Both the position numbers and the translations under genes were made by a program. Of a stretch of 64,000 nt of DNA, positions 26,227-35,401 are shown piece after piece; position 1 is the stretch's first letter; each line of letters opens with the position of its first letter. Origin of the DNA: Fretibacter rubidus (GTDB lineage Bacteria; Pseudomonadota; Alphaproteobacteria; Caulobacterales; Maricaulaceae); NCBI RefSeq assembly GCF_041429785.1, contig NZ_CP163423.1:1550001-1614000 (forward strand), in the 5' to 3' direction. The notes under the pieces were generated by a model. That model was not told where the DNA came from. It did not search any database and saw only the letters and a program-made list of their open reading frames with translations.

Positions 26227-27117
26227 CTAAAGCGTTCCCTTAATCAGCTTCATCACGGCGGAAAAATCAAGGTCATCTTTATCCGCCGCTTCCATTAAAG
26301 CATAAAGCGCCTCTGATTGCGCACCAAGGGGCGTGGCGGCTTTGGCGGATGCTGCTGCCTCCTGGGCGAGCCGCATATCTTTTAACATCATCGCCGCCGT
26401 AAAACCGGCTTGGTAATCACGGTTTGAAGGCGCGTTTTCAACAGGTCCCGGCGCGGGACAGTAGCTTGTCATTGACCAGTTTTGACCTGATGCGGTTGAA
26501 CTAATGTCAAAAAATGTTTGCGCGTCTAATCCGAGTTTTTCAGCCAGATTAAAAGCCTCGCATGTGCCAATCATATGGATACCCAGTAGCATGTTGTTAC
26601 AAATCTTTGCAACTTGGCCATTGCCTGCACCGCCTGCGTGAAACACGTTTTTACCCATAATGTCTAAAAAAGGTCTCGCGCGGGTGTAAGCCTCCTTCGT
26701 GCCACCGCACATAAAGGTCAACGTACCAGCTTGCGCGCCGCCGACACCGCCTGACACAGGTGCGTCAATCATAGCAAAGCCTCTATCATGGGCTTGCGCA
26801 TTGACATTGCGGGCCGTGGTGACGTCAATTGTGGAACAATCAATGAAAAGTGCATCAGCTTTGGCATGGGTAAACACACCGTCCTCTCCGGCGTAAACCA
26901 AGGACACATGCCGTCCAGCTGGCAACATTGTTATAACAACATCAGCCGTTTTAACCGCGTCCTCTGCATTGTTCGCCGCTATGCAGCCTGCCGTAACAGC
27001 GTTAGCAACCGCGTCTTTGGAAATATCAAGCGCGCGAACCTCATGACCCGCCTTAGCCAGGTTTGCGGCCATGCCAAGGCCCATATTCCCTAATCCGATA
27101 AAAGCGATAGTTGTCAT
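26227..27117 (-). CDS. mmsB: 3-hydroxyisobutyrate dehydrogenase
   Basis: 296 residues. It oxidises 3-hydroxyisobutyrate to methylmalonate semialdehyde with NAD+ in valine catabolism. The Rossmann motif is GLGNMGLGMAANLAKAGHEV at the N-terminus, the substrate-binding signature is DAPVSGGVGGAQAGTL, and the catalytic lysine is in GQVAKICNNMLL. It lies 9 bases downstream of the acyl-CoA dehydrogenase gene and in the same transcript as mmsA, which supports the valine assignment over other beta-hydroxyacid dehydrogenases. Confidence 0.94.
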   Translation of the reverse strand: MTTIAFIGLGNMGLGMAANLAKAGHEVRALDISKDAVANAVTAGCIAANNAEDAVKTADVVITMLPAGRHVSLVYAGEDGVFTHAKADALFIDCSTIDVTTARNVNAQAHDRGFAMIDAPVSGGVGGAQAGTLTFMCGGTKEAYTRARPFLDIMGKNVFHAGGAGNGQVAKICNNMLLGIHMIGTCEAFNLAEKLGLDAQTFFDISSTASGQNWSMTSYCPAPGPVENAPSNRDYQAGFTAAMMLKDMRLAQEAAASAKAATPLGAQSEALYALMEAADKDDLDFSAVMKLIKGTL

Positions 27118-27126
27118 TATTCGTTC

Positions 27127-28266
27127 CTACTGCCGTAATAATCCGCGCGAAATAATAACCCGCATAATTTGGTTAGTGCCTTCTAAAATTTGATGCACGC
27201 GCAGGTCGCGTACAATTTGCTCAACGGGGTAATCTTTCAAATATCCGTAACCACCGTGCAATTGCAGCGCGTCATTGGCGATTTTAGAACACGCATCGGT
27301 CGCGTAGCGTTTCGCCATGGCACAATATTGTCCTGCATTTGGCGCGCTTTCGTCCACCATATTGGCTGCACGGTAAAGCATCAGGCGGGATGCTTCCAAC
27401 TCTGTCGCCATATCGGCGAGCATAAATTGTGTATTTTGAAAATCCGCAACGGCCTTGCCAAATTGCTTTCGCTCTCGAGTATAATCAAGCGTGACGTCCA
27501 ATGCCTTTTGCGCACCGCCCAAACTACACGCGCCGATATTGACACGACCACCGTCAAGGCCTGACATAGCAAAACGAAAGCCGTCGCCCTCTGCGCCGAC
27601 ACGGTTGGTGGCTGGGACACGGCAATCTTCGAATATCACTTGGGCCGTAGGTTGAGCGTTCCAGCCCATTTTGCGCTCATTAGCGCCAAAGCTAAGGCCC
27701 GGCATATCTTTCTCAACGACGAAACATGACACCCCGCGTGCGCCGTCATCTGACGTGCGGGCCATAACGACATAAACATCCGACCAGCCCGCGCCCGAGA
27801 TAAAGGACTTACTCCCATTAAGGATATAATCTTCACCCTCCTTCGTCGCTTTTGTCGATAGTGCCGCCGCATCAGACCCCGCCCCTGGCTCTGTCAGGCA
27901 ATAGCTCGCGATAAACTCACCTGCCGTAAGTTTGGGCACATATTTCGCGCGCAGATCATCAGAGCCGTAGCGGTCAATCATCCATGTCGCCATGTTATGA
28001 ATGGTCATCATCGCCGTATGGGACACATCCCCGCGCGCGAGTTGTTCAAAGACCAGCGCACTATCAAGCCGCGATAACGCCGTACCGCCGTGCTCCTCGC
28101 CTGTGTAGATACCCATAAACCCTAGCGCAGCTGCACGCTCAAACACGCCTCGGTCAAGGCATTTTTCTTCGTCCCACCGCGCGGAATGAGGGGCTAATTC
28201 GCTATCGGCGAATTGGCGTGCCATGTCTTGGATAAGCGTTTGTTCTTCTGTAAATTGAAAGTGCAT
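27127..28266 (-). CDS. Acyl-CoA dehydrogenase, probably isobutyryl-CoA dehydrogenase
   Basis: 379 residues of the FAD-dependent acyl-CoA dehydrogenase family. Visible are the FAD-binding segment ASYCLTEPGAGSDAAAL, the DGGRVNIGACSLGGAQ helix region, and the C-terminal catalytic glutamate in QILEGTNQIMR. Between mmsB and mmsA it most likely oxidises isobutyryl-CoA to methacrylyl-CoA. The enoyl-CoA hydratase and 3-hydroxyisobutyryl-CoA hydrolase needed for the intervening steps are not in the window. Confidence 0.9.
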   Translation of the reverse strand: MHFQFTEEQTLIQDMARQFADSELAPHSARWDEEKCLDRGVFERAAALGFMGIYTGEEHGGTALSRLDSALVFEQLARGDVSHTAMMTIHNMATWMIDRYGSDDLRAKYVPKLTAGEFIASYCLTEPGAGSDAAALSTKATKEGEDYILNGSKSFISGAGWSDVYVVMARTSDDGARGVSCFVVEKDMPGLSFGANERKMGWNAQPTAQVIFEDCRVPATNRVGAEGDGFRFAMSGLDGGRVNIGACSLGGAQKALDVTLDYTRERKQFGKAVADFQNTQFMLADMATELEASRLMLYRAANMVDESAPNAGQYCAMAKRYATDACSKIANDALQLHGGYGYLKDYPVEQIVRDLRVHQILEGTNQIMRVIISRGLLRQ

Positions 28267-28269
28267 ATC

Positions 28270-28746
28270 TCACTCTTTTTCAGGTTTGAGACGTCTTGAT
28301 TGGGTTTTACGCATCTCATATTGCCGCATTGGCATTGCATCAATTGTTTGAAAAAGTTCTTGGATAGGAACAGTGTTCAACCAACGACGTTTTGGACCGC
28401 GGTCCTTACCAATAAGCATAAACTCATCGAACCGTTCACAGGTTAATGCCTTACCATAACGCAGCATAGTCGGGTCAGATATAAGCTCAAGGCCATCATT
28501 TTTGTTCTGAATATAGGCCTTTTGGTCGCGAAAGACGACAAGTACCAAGTCACGCTCTTGAAACCCAGGCCAATTCATAGTCGGTGCAATGGCATCTAGT
28601 GGTTTAGCCGCGCAGCTTGCTAAAATTCGTGAATGCCCAAGTGGAGAGTTTGTCCCTGCACTAGCTATTAACGGCTGCGCTATCACGCTGACTGCTGCGC
28701 CGATGATAGCCGCAATCCTGAATTTACGTAAGAGAACGTTTAGCAT
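28270..28746 (-). CDS. Secreted protein of unknown function in the valine operon
   Basis: 158 residues, not recognised. An N-terminal signal peptide (basic start MLNVLLRKFR, then a hydrophobic stretch to about residue 30, LIASAGT) suggests export. The mature part is basic at the C-terminus (MRKTQSRRLKPEKE) and has two cysteines (CAAKP and LTCERF) that could form a disulfide. It is 3 bases upstream of the acyl-CoA dehydrogenase gene and 7 bases downstream of mmsA, so it is cotranscribed with valine catabolic genes although an exported product has no evident role there. Confidence 0.72.
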   Translation of the reverse strand: MLNVLLRKFRIAAIIGAAVSVIAQPLIASAGTNSPLGHSRILASCAAKPLDAIAPTMNWPGFQERDLVLVVFRDQKAYIQNKNDGLELISDPTMLRYGKALTCERFDEFMLIGKDRGPKRRWLNTVPIQELFQTIDAMPMRQYEMRKTQSRRLKPEKE

Positions 28747-28753
28747 GGCAGGA

Positions 28754-30247
28754 TTAAAACGTCGGAATAATGAATGCGCTGTCTTCTGTCTCGCCTTCTG
28801 GCCAGCGTTGGGTCACTGTTTTAACCTTGGTATAGAACCGAAGTCCTTCCATGCCGTATTGATTGGCGTCACCAAAGGCAGAGCGTTTCCAACCGCCAAA
28901 GCTGTGGTAGGCAACGGGCACCGGGATGGGCACGTTAATGCCGACCATGCCAACCTCGACACGGTCTGCAAATTCACGCGCGACACGACCATTTTGCGTA
29001 AATATGGCCACGCCGTTTCCGTATTGATGCTCGGATGGGAGGCGTAGCGCGTCTTCAAATGTATCAGCCCGCACAATCTGTAGCACAGGGCCAAAAATTT
29101 CATCTTGATAGGTTTCCATATCTGACGTCACATCATCAAGCAGGCTCGGCCCAACAAAGAACCCGTCTTCATAACCTTGCAGCGAGAAGTCGCGACCATC
29201 GACGACCAATGTTGCACCCTCCTCTACGGCTTTGCTAACTTGGCTGTTGATACTGTCACGGTGGGCTGCTGTCACAACGGGGCCGTAATCGGCGTCGGGA
29301 TCTTCGGATACACCGACCTTCATGGCTTTAATCGCGGGCAACATTTTATCCAAGAAACGCTCTGCTGTTCCTTCGCCCACCGGCACGACGACGGGCAGCG
29401 CCATGCAGCGTTCGCCAGCCGAGCCAAACGCGGCACCCAGTATATCTTTCACGGCCTGATCCATATTGGCATCGGGCATAATAATACCGTGGTTTTTCGC
29501 CCCGCCCATGCACTGCGCGCGTTTGCCGTTCGCTGTCGCGCGAGCATAGACATATTGCGCGATATCAGAGCTGCCGACAAAGCTAACGGCCTTAATCGTT
29601 GGATGATCGCAAATTGCATCGACGATTTCTTTGTCACCATTGATACATTGTAGCAGGCCAATTGGCCCGCCAGCCTCGACAAACAATTCGGCCAACCGCA
29701 TCGGGACAGACGGGTCTTTCTCTGACGGCTTGAGGATGCACGCATTACCTGTGGCAATAGCCATGCCAAACATCCACATCGGGATCATAGCAGGGAAATT
29801 AAAAGGCGTAATCCCCGCGACAACACCTAGCGGTTTGCGCATGGAATAAACGTCAATTTCTGGCCCTGCGCCGTAGGTATGTTCGCCTTTTTGACTATGG
29901 GGAATACCGCAAGCAAATTCGATTACATCAACGCCGCGGATCACGTCACCACGGCTATCGGCCAGAACTTTGCCATGCTCACTTGACAACATCTGCGCGA
30001 GGTCATCCATATTGGCTTCAACAAGCTGCTTATACGCAAACAGAACACGGGAGCGTTTTTGTGGATTAGTATTCGCCCAAATCACTTGCGCCTTGGCCGC
30101 AGAGGCCACTGCGGCGTCGAGCTCGCCCGGGGTCGCCATAGACACTCTGGCCTGCACAGCACCTGTATTTGGGTTAAAGATATCCTTACTGCGCGAACCT
30201 TGTCCCGCTACACGCGCGCCGTCGATAAAGTGTCCAATGGTGATCAT
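28754..30247 (-). CDS. mmsA: Methylmalonate-semialdehyde dehydrogenase (CoA-acylating)
   Basis: 497-residue aldehyde dehydrogenase that converts methylmalonate semialdehyde plus CoA to propionyl-CoA at the end of valine degradation. The family start IGHFIDGARVAGQGSRS is typical of MmsA; the NAD-binding ITPFNFPAMIPMWMFGMAI block and the catalytic cysteine in GSAGERCMALPV are present, and the C-terminus keeps the FYTKVKTVTQRWP segment specific to this subfamily. It is the first gene of the minus-strand valine operon. Confidence 0.95.
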   Translation of the reverse strand: MITIGHFIDGARVAGQGSRSKDIFNPNTGAVQARVSMATPGELDAAVASAAKAQVIWANTNPQKRSRVLFAYKQLVEANMDDLAQMLSSEHGKVLADSRGDVIRGVDVIEFACGIPHSQKGEHTYGAGPEIDVYSMRKPLGVVAGITPFNFPAMIPMWMFGMAIATGNACILKPSEKDPSVPMRLAELFVEAGGPIGLLQCINGDKEIVDAICDHPTIKAVSFVGSSDIAQYVYARATANGKRAQCMGGAKNHGIIMPDANMDQAVKDILGAAFGSAGERCMALPVVVPVGEGTAERFLDKMLPAIKAMKVGVSEDPDADYGPVVTAAHRDSINSQVSKAVEEGATLVVDGRDFSLQGYEDGFFVGPSLLDDVTSDMETYQDEIFGPVLQIVRADTFEDALRLPSEHQYGNGVAIFTQNGRVAREFADRVEVGMVGINVPIPVPVAYHSFGGWKRSAFGDANQYGMEGLRFYTKVKTVTQRWPEGETEDSAFIIPTF

Positions 30248-30395
30248 GCAAATACTCCAATATCAACTATAAAATTAAGGATCGGTGCCCTAGTGTCAGT
30301 AAACACAGTCTATCACAGTTATCAAGCGTAGCGTCATAGGCAGAGACGATATTTCCAATACTAAAACTCTTGAGACAGTAGAGTTTCATATAACA

Positions 30396-31619
30396 CTAGT
30401 CAGCGATGCAGGATTTTAAATCAATAGCGTCATTACTAATGCGCGCTTTGTCTAGGTTGAGCCTTTTCGTCAGAGTCATTTTCCCAAACATAAAATCACG
30501 CGGGGCGTTAACGGCATCGACGGCAATAAATTGATTGTGCTTGAAATAATATGCGGCGAAGCTTCGCCCGCTATTGATATCACCGCGAATGACAACATCA
30601 TCAAACCCTGTCGATAGACCTGCGATTTGTAGTTTGAGGTCAAATTGATCAGACCAAAACCACGGCAGACTATTATACGGTTTTGGCGCACCGTTAATAT
30701 GGGTTGCAATCACCTTCCCTTGTTCCGTTGCATTAGGCACAGACTCCAGCCGAACATGGCGCTGATAAATGGGATTGTAATGCCAAGTAACGTCGCCTGC
30801 TGCATAGATATCAGGATCAGAGGTCTGGCAGAACTCATTGACCTCGATACCGTTGCCAATTTTCACGCCTGCCGCCTGGGCTAGCTCAACATTAGGGACA
30901 ACACCGATTCCAATAATCACCATATCTGCTTTGAAGTTTTGCGCACTAGACGTCATGACCTCTAGCCCCTCGTCCGCGACTTTAATCTCTGACGCGATAA
31001 CATTTTCAAATATTGTCACGCCTTCTTCGCTGTGAACGCGACGATAAAAATCAGACATGATAGGCGCCGTGACCCGTTGTAAAATACGCGGCATGGCCTC
31101 AATCACTGTGACGGCTAGACCTTGTTTGCGCAAAGACGCAGCCGTCTCTAGCCCAATATACCCACCGCCAATAATAAGCGCAGACGTTGCCGCCTTTGCT
31201 TTTTGCTTTATCGCGAGAACGTCTTGTGTGTCCCGAAGGTAGAAAACATTGTCCAAATCTTCGCCCAGTACAGACAGCCTGCGGACACGCGCACCTGTTG
31301 TTAGGACAAGCTTATTGTAAGTAAGCGTTTCGCCATCATCGGTAAGGACGGTTTTGTCGTTGCGATTGATAGCGCCGACTCGGACGCCGAGTTTCATTTC
31401 AATACGAGCCGCCTCATAGCTTACAGCGGGGCGGATCAAGATATCATCGATGGACTTCTGTCCAGAGAGAAAATCTTTGGACAGCGGCGGCCTGTGATAT
31501 GGCAAGACAGCCTCATCACCAATAACCATTATATCGCCGTCATAACCGCCCTGGCGCAAGCTGACACTCGTTTGAGCAGCCGCATGGGACGCCCCAATTA
31601 TGATGATTGATTCTGACAT
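30396..31619 (-). CDS. Ferredoxin/rubredoxin reductase-like FAD oxidoreductase
   Basis: 407 residues of the BphA4/putidaredoxin-reductase class, which passes electrons from NADH to a small iron-sulfur protein. The FAD motif is IIIGASHAAAQTSVSLRQ, followed by LPYHRPPLSKDFL, the NAD-binding IIGGGYIGLETAASLRKQG, and the second FAD motif DIYAAGDVTWH. No ferredoxin gene is adjacent. It could serve the P450 at 6313-7530, the only P450 in the window, but the distance makes this a guess. A reductive role in general electron supply is equally possible. Confidence 0.9.
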   Translation of the reverse strand: MSESIIIIGASHAAAQTSVSLRQGGYDGDIMVIGDEAVLPYHRPPLSKDFLSGQKSIDDILIRPAVSYEAARIEMKLGVRVGAINRNDKTVLTDDGETLTYNKLVLTTGARVRRLSVLGEDLDNVFYLRDTQDVLAIKQKAKAATSALIIGGGYIGLETAASLRKQGLAVTVIEAMPRILQRVTAPIMSDFYRRVHSEEGVTIFENVIASEIKVADEGLEVMTSSAQNFKADMVIIGIGVVPNVELAQAAGVKIGNGIEVNEFCQTSDPDIYAAGDVTWHYNPIYQRHVRLESVPNATEQGKVIATHINGAPKPYNSLPWFWSDQFDLKLQIAGLSTGFDDVVIRGDINSGRSFAAYYFKHNQFIAVDAVNAPRDFMFGKMTLTKRLNLDKARISNDAIDLKSCIAD

Positions 31620-31676
31620 AGGGCCTTATATCATCGAATACAGGTCTTCATATGCCTTTGGGTGCATAATATTACG

Positions 31677-32447
31677 TTAGCGTGCCGTAGTGTAGCGCGG
31701 CGCCCATGCCGCCAAAATCCGAGCAACATATTCCGCGTCTTTTGGATCTTTAAGAAGCAGATGATCTGCCCCATTCAGCGTGATGAAGCTTTTAGGGTGA
31801 CGGGCGCGTCCGAAAATATGGCCTGCGTTATCAATCCGCACGACAGCGTCTTGCGGCGAGTGAAACACTAATAAGGCGCGACCAAGGTCTGCGATCTCTG
31901 CGGCAATATCATGATTGGCGATGTCGTCTAAAAACTGTTCTTTGATAATAAAAGGACGCCCACCGAGCAGGACTTTGGCTTGGCCCTCTTCTTCAATCTC
32001 TTCAATTTGATCGGCGAATTGGTGAATGATATGGGTCGTATCACAAGGTGAACCAATGGTCGCTACGGCCTTACATTCGGGGATTTCGTCAGCCACCTTT
32101 AGGGCCGCCGTACCCCCAAAACTATGCCCCACAAGAATACAAGGGGCCGAATGGTTTTGCCGCAGATAACCCGCCGCCTTGCGCAAGTCATCGCAATTTG
32201 TCGTGAAATTTGTATCAGAAAAATTACCGCCAGATTCGCCCAGACCCGTAAAGTCAAAGCGCATCATGCCGTATCCCTCCTCGACCAAAGTCGAGGAGAT
32301 TGTACGAACGGGTTTTAGGTCTTTGCCAATGGAAAAACCATGCGCGAAGAGGACCCAGCTTTTTACTTCGCCTTCATCAGGCCAGTCAATTTTTGCCGAC
32401 AGTTCATCACCTAGCGCCCCGGTGAAGGTGATTTTCTCTGTGGGCAT
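31677..32447 (-). CDS. Alpha/beta hydrolase (serine hydrolase, S33-like)
   Basis: 256 residues with the hydrolase core: VLFAHGFSIGKD as oxyanion region, MRFDFTGLGESGG, nucleophile elbow GHSFGG, and a histidine near the C-terminus in NGADHLLL with Asp in SPQDAVV. This protein type is often fused to an OsmC domain in other bacteria; here it stands alone. It begins 20 bases downstream of the M16 peptidase gene and 57 bases before the ferredoxin reductase gene. Substrate unknown. Confidence 0.85.
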   Translation of the reverse strand: MPTEKITFTGALGDELSAKIDWPDEGEVKSWVLFAHGFSIGKDLKPVRTISSTLVEEGYGMMRFDFTGLGESGGNFSDTNFTTNCDDLRKAAGYLRQNHSAPCILVGHSFGGTAALKVADEIPECKAVATIGSPCDTTHIIHQFADQIEEIEEEGQAKVLLGGRPFIIKEQFLDDIANHDIAAEIADLGRALLVFHSPQDAVVRIDNAGHIFGRARHPKSFITLNGADHLLLKDPKDAEYVARILAAWAPRYTTAR

Positions 32448-32467
32448 AGCCCCTCCTCGCTCTCGCT

Positions 32468-35353
32468 TTACTTGATTACATTACCGTCCACGTCGAGTTC
32501 AACCATGCGGTAACCCAAGGCTTTCACATCATCAAAGATGGCATCTTTGTCGCCGACAACGACCATAATCATATCGGCAGGATTGACATATTTTTTCGCC
32601 AAAGTGTCAACGTCTTCTTTGGTCATATTGCGCAGGATTGCGTTCTGCGTATCAACAAATTCCGGCGTCAGGTCATAGTTCATCATCCGCGAGAGGAAAC
32701 CAAGCTTTTGACGCGGGGTCTCATAAGCCCTCGCGTCACGCTGGCCAATGGCACTTTTGGTAAAGGCGAGTTCTTCGTCCGTAATACCAGAGCCGTAGAA
32801 TGTGTTCATTTCATTGACAAACTCAACGATAGATTCAGCGGTTTTGTCTTTTTTGACACCGGCTGAGGCCACATATGTTCCGCGCTTTTCAGACCCGCTA
32901 AAGCGAGAGCGCGCACCGTAAGTATAGCCCTTATCTTCGCGTAGGTTCAGGTTAATGCGGCTATTGAAAGCCCCACCGAGAACATAGTTCATCAAGCCAG
33001 CGCGGTAATATTCGCCTGTCGCGTCATAGGGTAAGGCCCGACGTCCAATACGAATTTCCGACTGCGCGGCATTATCTTTATCGATGAAATACAATGTCCC
33101 AGTCTCTAGCGCAGGATACGGCTTATCTGCCGCGGTTGCGACTTCACCTCCTGACCAATTGCCCAGAGGGGACAGAGCTTTTTTCACAGCCGCTTCGCCT
33201 AAATCACTTACCGTTATAACGCTAGCAATCGAGGGCGAATAATGCGCCTGATAAAACGCTTCATAGTCTGACAATGTTGTGTTGTTCACGGTCTTTAATG
33301 TGCCAGAGCCACTCCAAGCGATAGGGTTGTTATCGCCATACATCAGGCGATTAAACGCCCCCCATGCGAGGCTACCCGCGTCTTTTTTACTTTGTTTAAT
33401 GCCTTCAATCGTTTGCGACTTCAGACGGTCAAAATCATCTTGTGAAAATTTTGGCTGAGTGAGTTTTTCCATAGCAATGTCCATGGTCTCATCCAAATTT
33501 TTGGTGAGCGTACGCATATACATTGTCGTGTAATCGTCACCACTGCTAAAGGATATGAATGAACCAAGCTTATCAAGACGGTTGGATAGTTCTTCTGCCG
33601 TGCTTGATTGCGTTCCAGCATCGTTTAGGTATTGAGCTAGATTAGTGGCTAAGCCCAATTTATCCATCGGATCATGGGATTGACCCATTTTCAACTGCAA
33701 CTGAATGGTTGTTGTTGGAACTTCGTCATTTACAGACCCAAGAACCTCTATGCCATTGTCCAGCGATGTCGTGTAAACAGGTGGGACAACAACCGACGGA
33801 TTTTCACCAGACGGCGGCACAACAGAACGGTCGAAATCATCAACAGGCAAGGTCCAGTTAAAATTGGATGTGTCCGTGTTTTCTGGAATGGTGCGCTCGT
33901 AACGCTCCCATGTATCAGGGGCTGCTATTTTATCGCCCTGACCCTTTGGAACGATGCTCATGATCACGGCGGGTTTGTCTTTTAGGTATTGATTATAAAC
34001 CCGCATGACATCCGCGGCCGTCACGCTTTCATAACGTTTTATATCGTCCATAATACCGTCGGGCGTATCACGATACGTCTCGTAAGCCGCCAATTGGCTC
34101 ACTTTGCCCGACACGCTCTCGAGACCATAAATCATACCAGATACAATGCCGGCTTTCACGCGTTCCAGGTCATCGGGCTGTGCACCCCGCGTTTCAAACT
34201 CAACGAGAGCGTCGCGCATGGCTTTTTCCAGGTCAGCAAGTGACGCACCTTTCGCAGGATTTGGCAGCGCATACATTGTAAATTGGCAGCTGATTTCGCG
34301 GCATCCGTGCCCTGCGACAGCATTGACAGCCAAGCCTTCTTTTTCAAGATTTTTATAAAGTAATGACGTCTTTCCGTCGCCCATGATGGACATCAGAACA
34401 TCAAGCGGCGCTTCGTCAGGGTGATTGGCATAGACCGTTGGCCAAGACATATAAACCAGCGGTAGGGAGACGTTGTCTTCTAGTGAAATATAACGGTCAG
34501 TATCCAATGTGACAGGCACATATTCCGGATCTGTGACCTCTGGTCCGCGTGGGATAGAGCCGAAATATTTATTGATCATCTCAAGCGTTTCTTGCTTGTC
34601 TATATCACCACCAATGGTCAAAACCGCATTATTAGGCCCGTACCAACGCAGGAAAAACTTTTTCAAATCATCAAGGGTGGCGCGGTCCAAGTCGACCAGA
34701 TATCCAATCACAGACCAGCTGTAAGGATGTCCTTCGGGGAACATGGCTTCGCCGACACGTTCACCCAATAAACCATAAGGGCGGTTATCGACACGCTGCC
34801 CGCGTTCGTTTTTCACAGTTTCGCGCTGCACTTCAAATTTCTCTTGCGTGACGGCATCAAGCAAAAAGCCCATACGGTCCGCTTCTAGCCACAACATTTT
34901 CTCTAACTGGTTTGACGGTACAGTTTGGAAATAATTCGTCCTGTCCGAATTGGTTGTGCCGTTCAGCGTTCCGCCAACTTCGGTAATGAGTTTAAAGTGC
35001 TGCTCATCTGCGACATTCTCTGAGCCTTGGAACATCATATGTTCAAAGAAGTGCGCAAAACCTGATTTGCCAATATCTTCGCGACCAGATCCAACGTGAT
35101 AGGTCACATCGACATGTACAAGCGGGTCAGACTTATCTTCATGCAGGACAACGGTCAGGCCATTGGGCATTTCGTATTTCTCAAACGGAATGCTGACGTT
35201 ACCACTTTTGCCGGATTTTTCGACCAAAGTTACACCCGCAGGCAAAGTGATATCTGGCGTGGGTGTGGTGGTTGTGCCGCCACAGCCGATGAGCAAGGCA
35301 GCGGTTGCGGCGCTTAGCAAACAATATTTTAGTTTTGATGTCATAGTCGTCAT
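32468..35353 (-). CDS. M16 family zinc metallopeptidase, lipoprotein
   Basis: 961 residues: lipoprotein signal peptide (lipobox LLIGC, Cys24), then two tandem M16 units. The first carries the inverted zinc motif HFFEH (His101, Glu104, His105) and a downstream glutamate in the helix with ETVKNERG. The second unit lacks HxxEH, as is usual for the inactive half of pitrilysin-like clamshell enzymes. It probably degrades peptides in the periplasm, anchored to a membrane. Met4 (35344) is an alternative start. The length agrees with two-domain bacterial M16 proteins. Confidence 0.93.
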   Translation of the reverse strand: MTTMTSKLKYCLLSAATAALLIGCGGTTTTPTPDITLPAGVTLVEKSGKSGNVSIPFEKYEMPNGLTVVLHEDKSDPLVHVDVTYHVGSGREDIGKSGFAHFFEHMMFQGSENVADEQHFKLITEVGGTLNGTTNSDRTNYFQTVPSNQLEKMLWLEADRMGFLLDAVTQEKFEVQRETVKNERGQRVDNRPYGLLGERVGEAMFPEGHPYSWSVIGYLVDLDRATLDDLKKFFLRWYGPNNAVLTIGGDIDKQETLEMINKYFGSIPRGPEVTDPEYVPVTLDTDRYISLEDNVSLPLVYMSWPTVYANHPDEAPLDVLMSIMGDGKTSLLYKNLEKEGLAVNAVAGHGCREISCQFTMYALPNPAKGASLADLEKAMRDALVEFETRGAQPDDLERVKAGIVSGMIYGLESVSGKVSQLAAYETYRDTPDGIMDDIKRYESVTAADVMRVYNQYLKDKPAVIMSIVPKGQGDKIAAPDTWERYERTIPENTDTSNFNWTLPVDDFDRSVVPPSGENPSVVVPPVYTTSLDNGIEVLGSVNDEVPTTTIQLQLKMGQSHDPMDKLGLATNLAQYLNDAGTQSSTAEELSNRLDKLGSFISFSSGDDYTTMYMRTLTKNLDETMDIAMEKLTQPKFSQDDFDRLKSQTIEGIKQSKKDAGSLAWGAFNRLMYGDNNPIAWSGSGTLKTVNNTTLSDYEAFYQAHYSPSIASVITVSDLGEAAVKKALSPLGNWSGGEVATAADKPYPALETGTLYFIDKDNAAQSEIRIGRRALPYDATGEYYRAGLMNYVLGGAFNSRINLNLREDKGYTYGARSRFSGSEKRGTYVASAGVKKDKTAESIVEFVNEMNTFYGSGITDEELAFTKSAIGQRDARAYETPRQKLGFLSRMMNYDLTPEFVDTQNAILRNMTKEDVDTLAKKYVNPADMIMVVVGDKDAIFDDVKALGYRMVELDVDGNVIK

Positions 35354-35401
35354 GGCAGGTTCCTGTTTTTATGCTTTATGCGTTTATGTCATTAATTGGC
35401 G

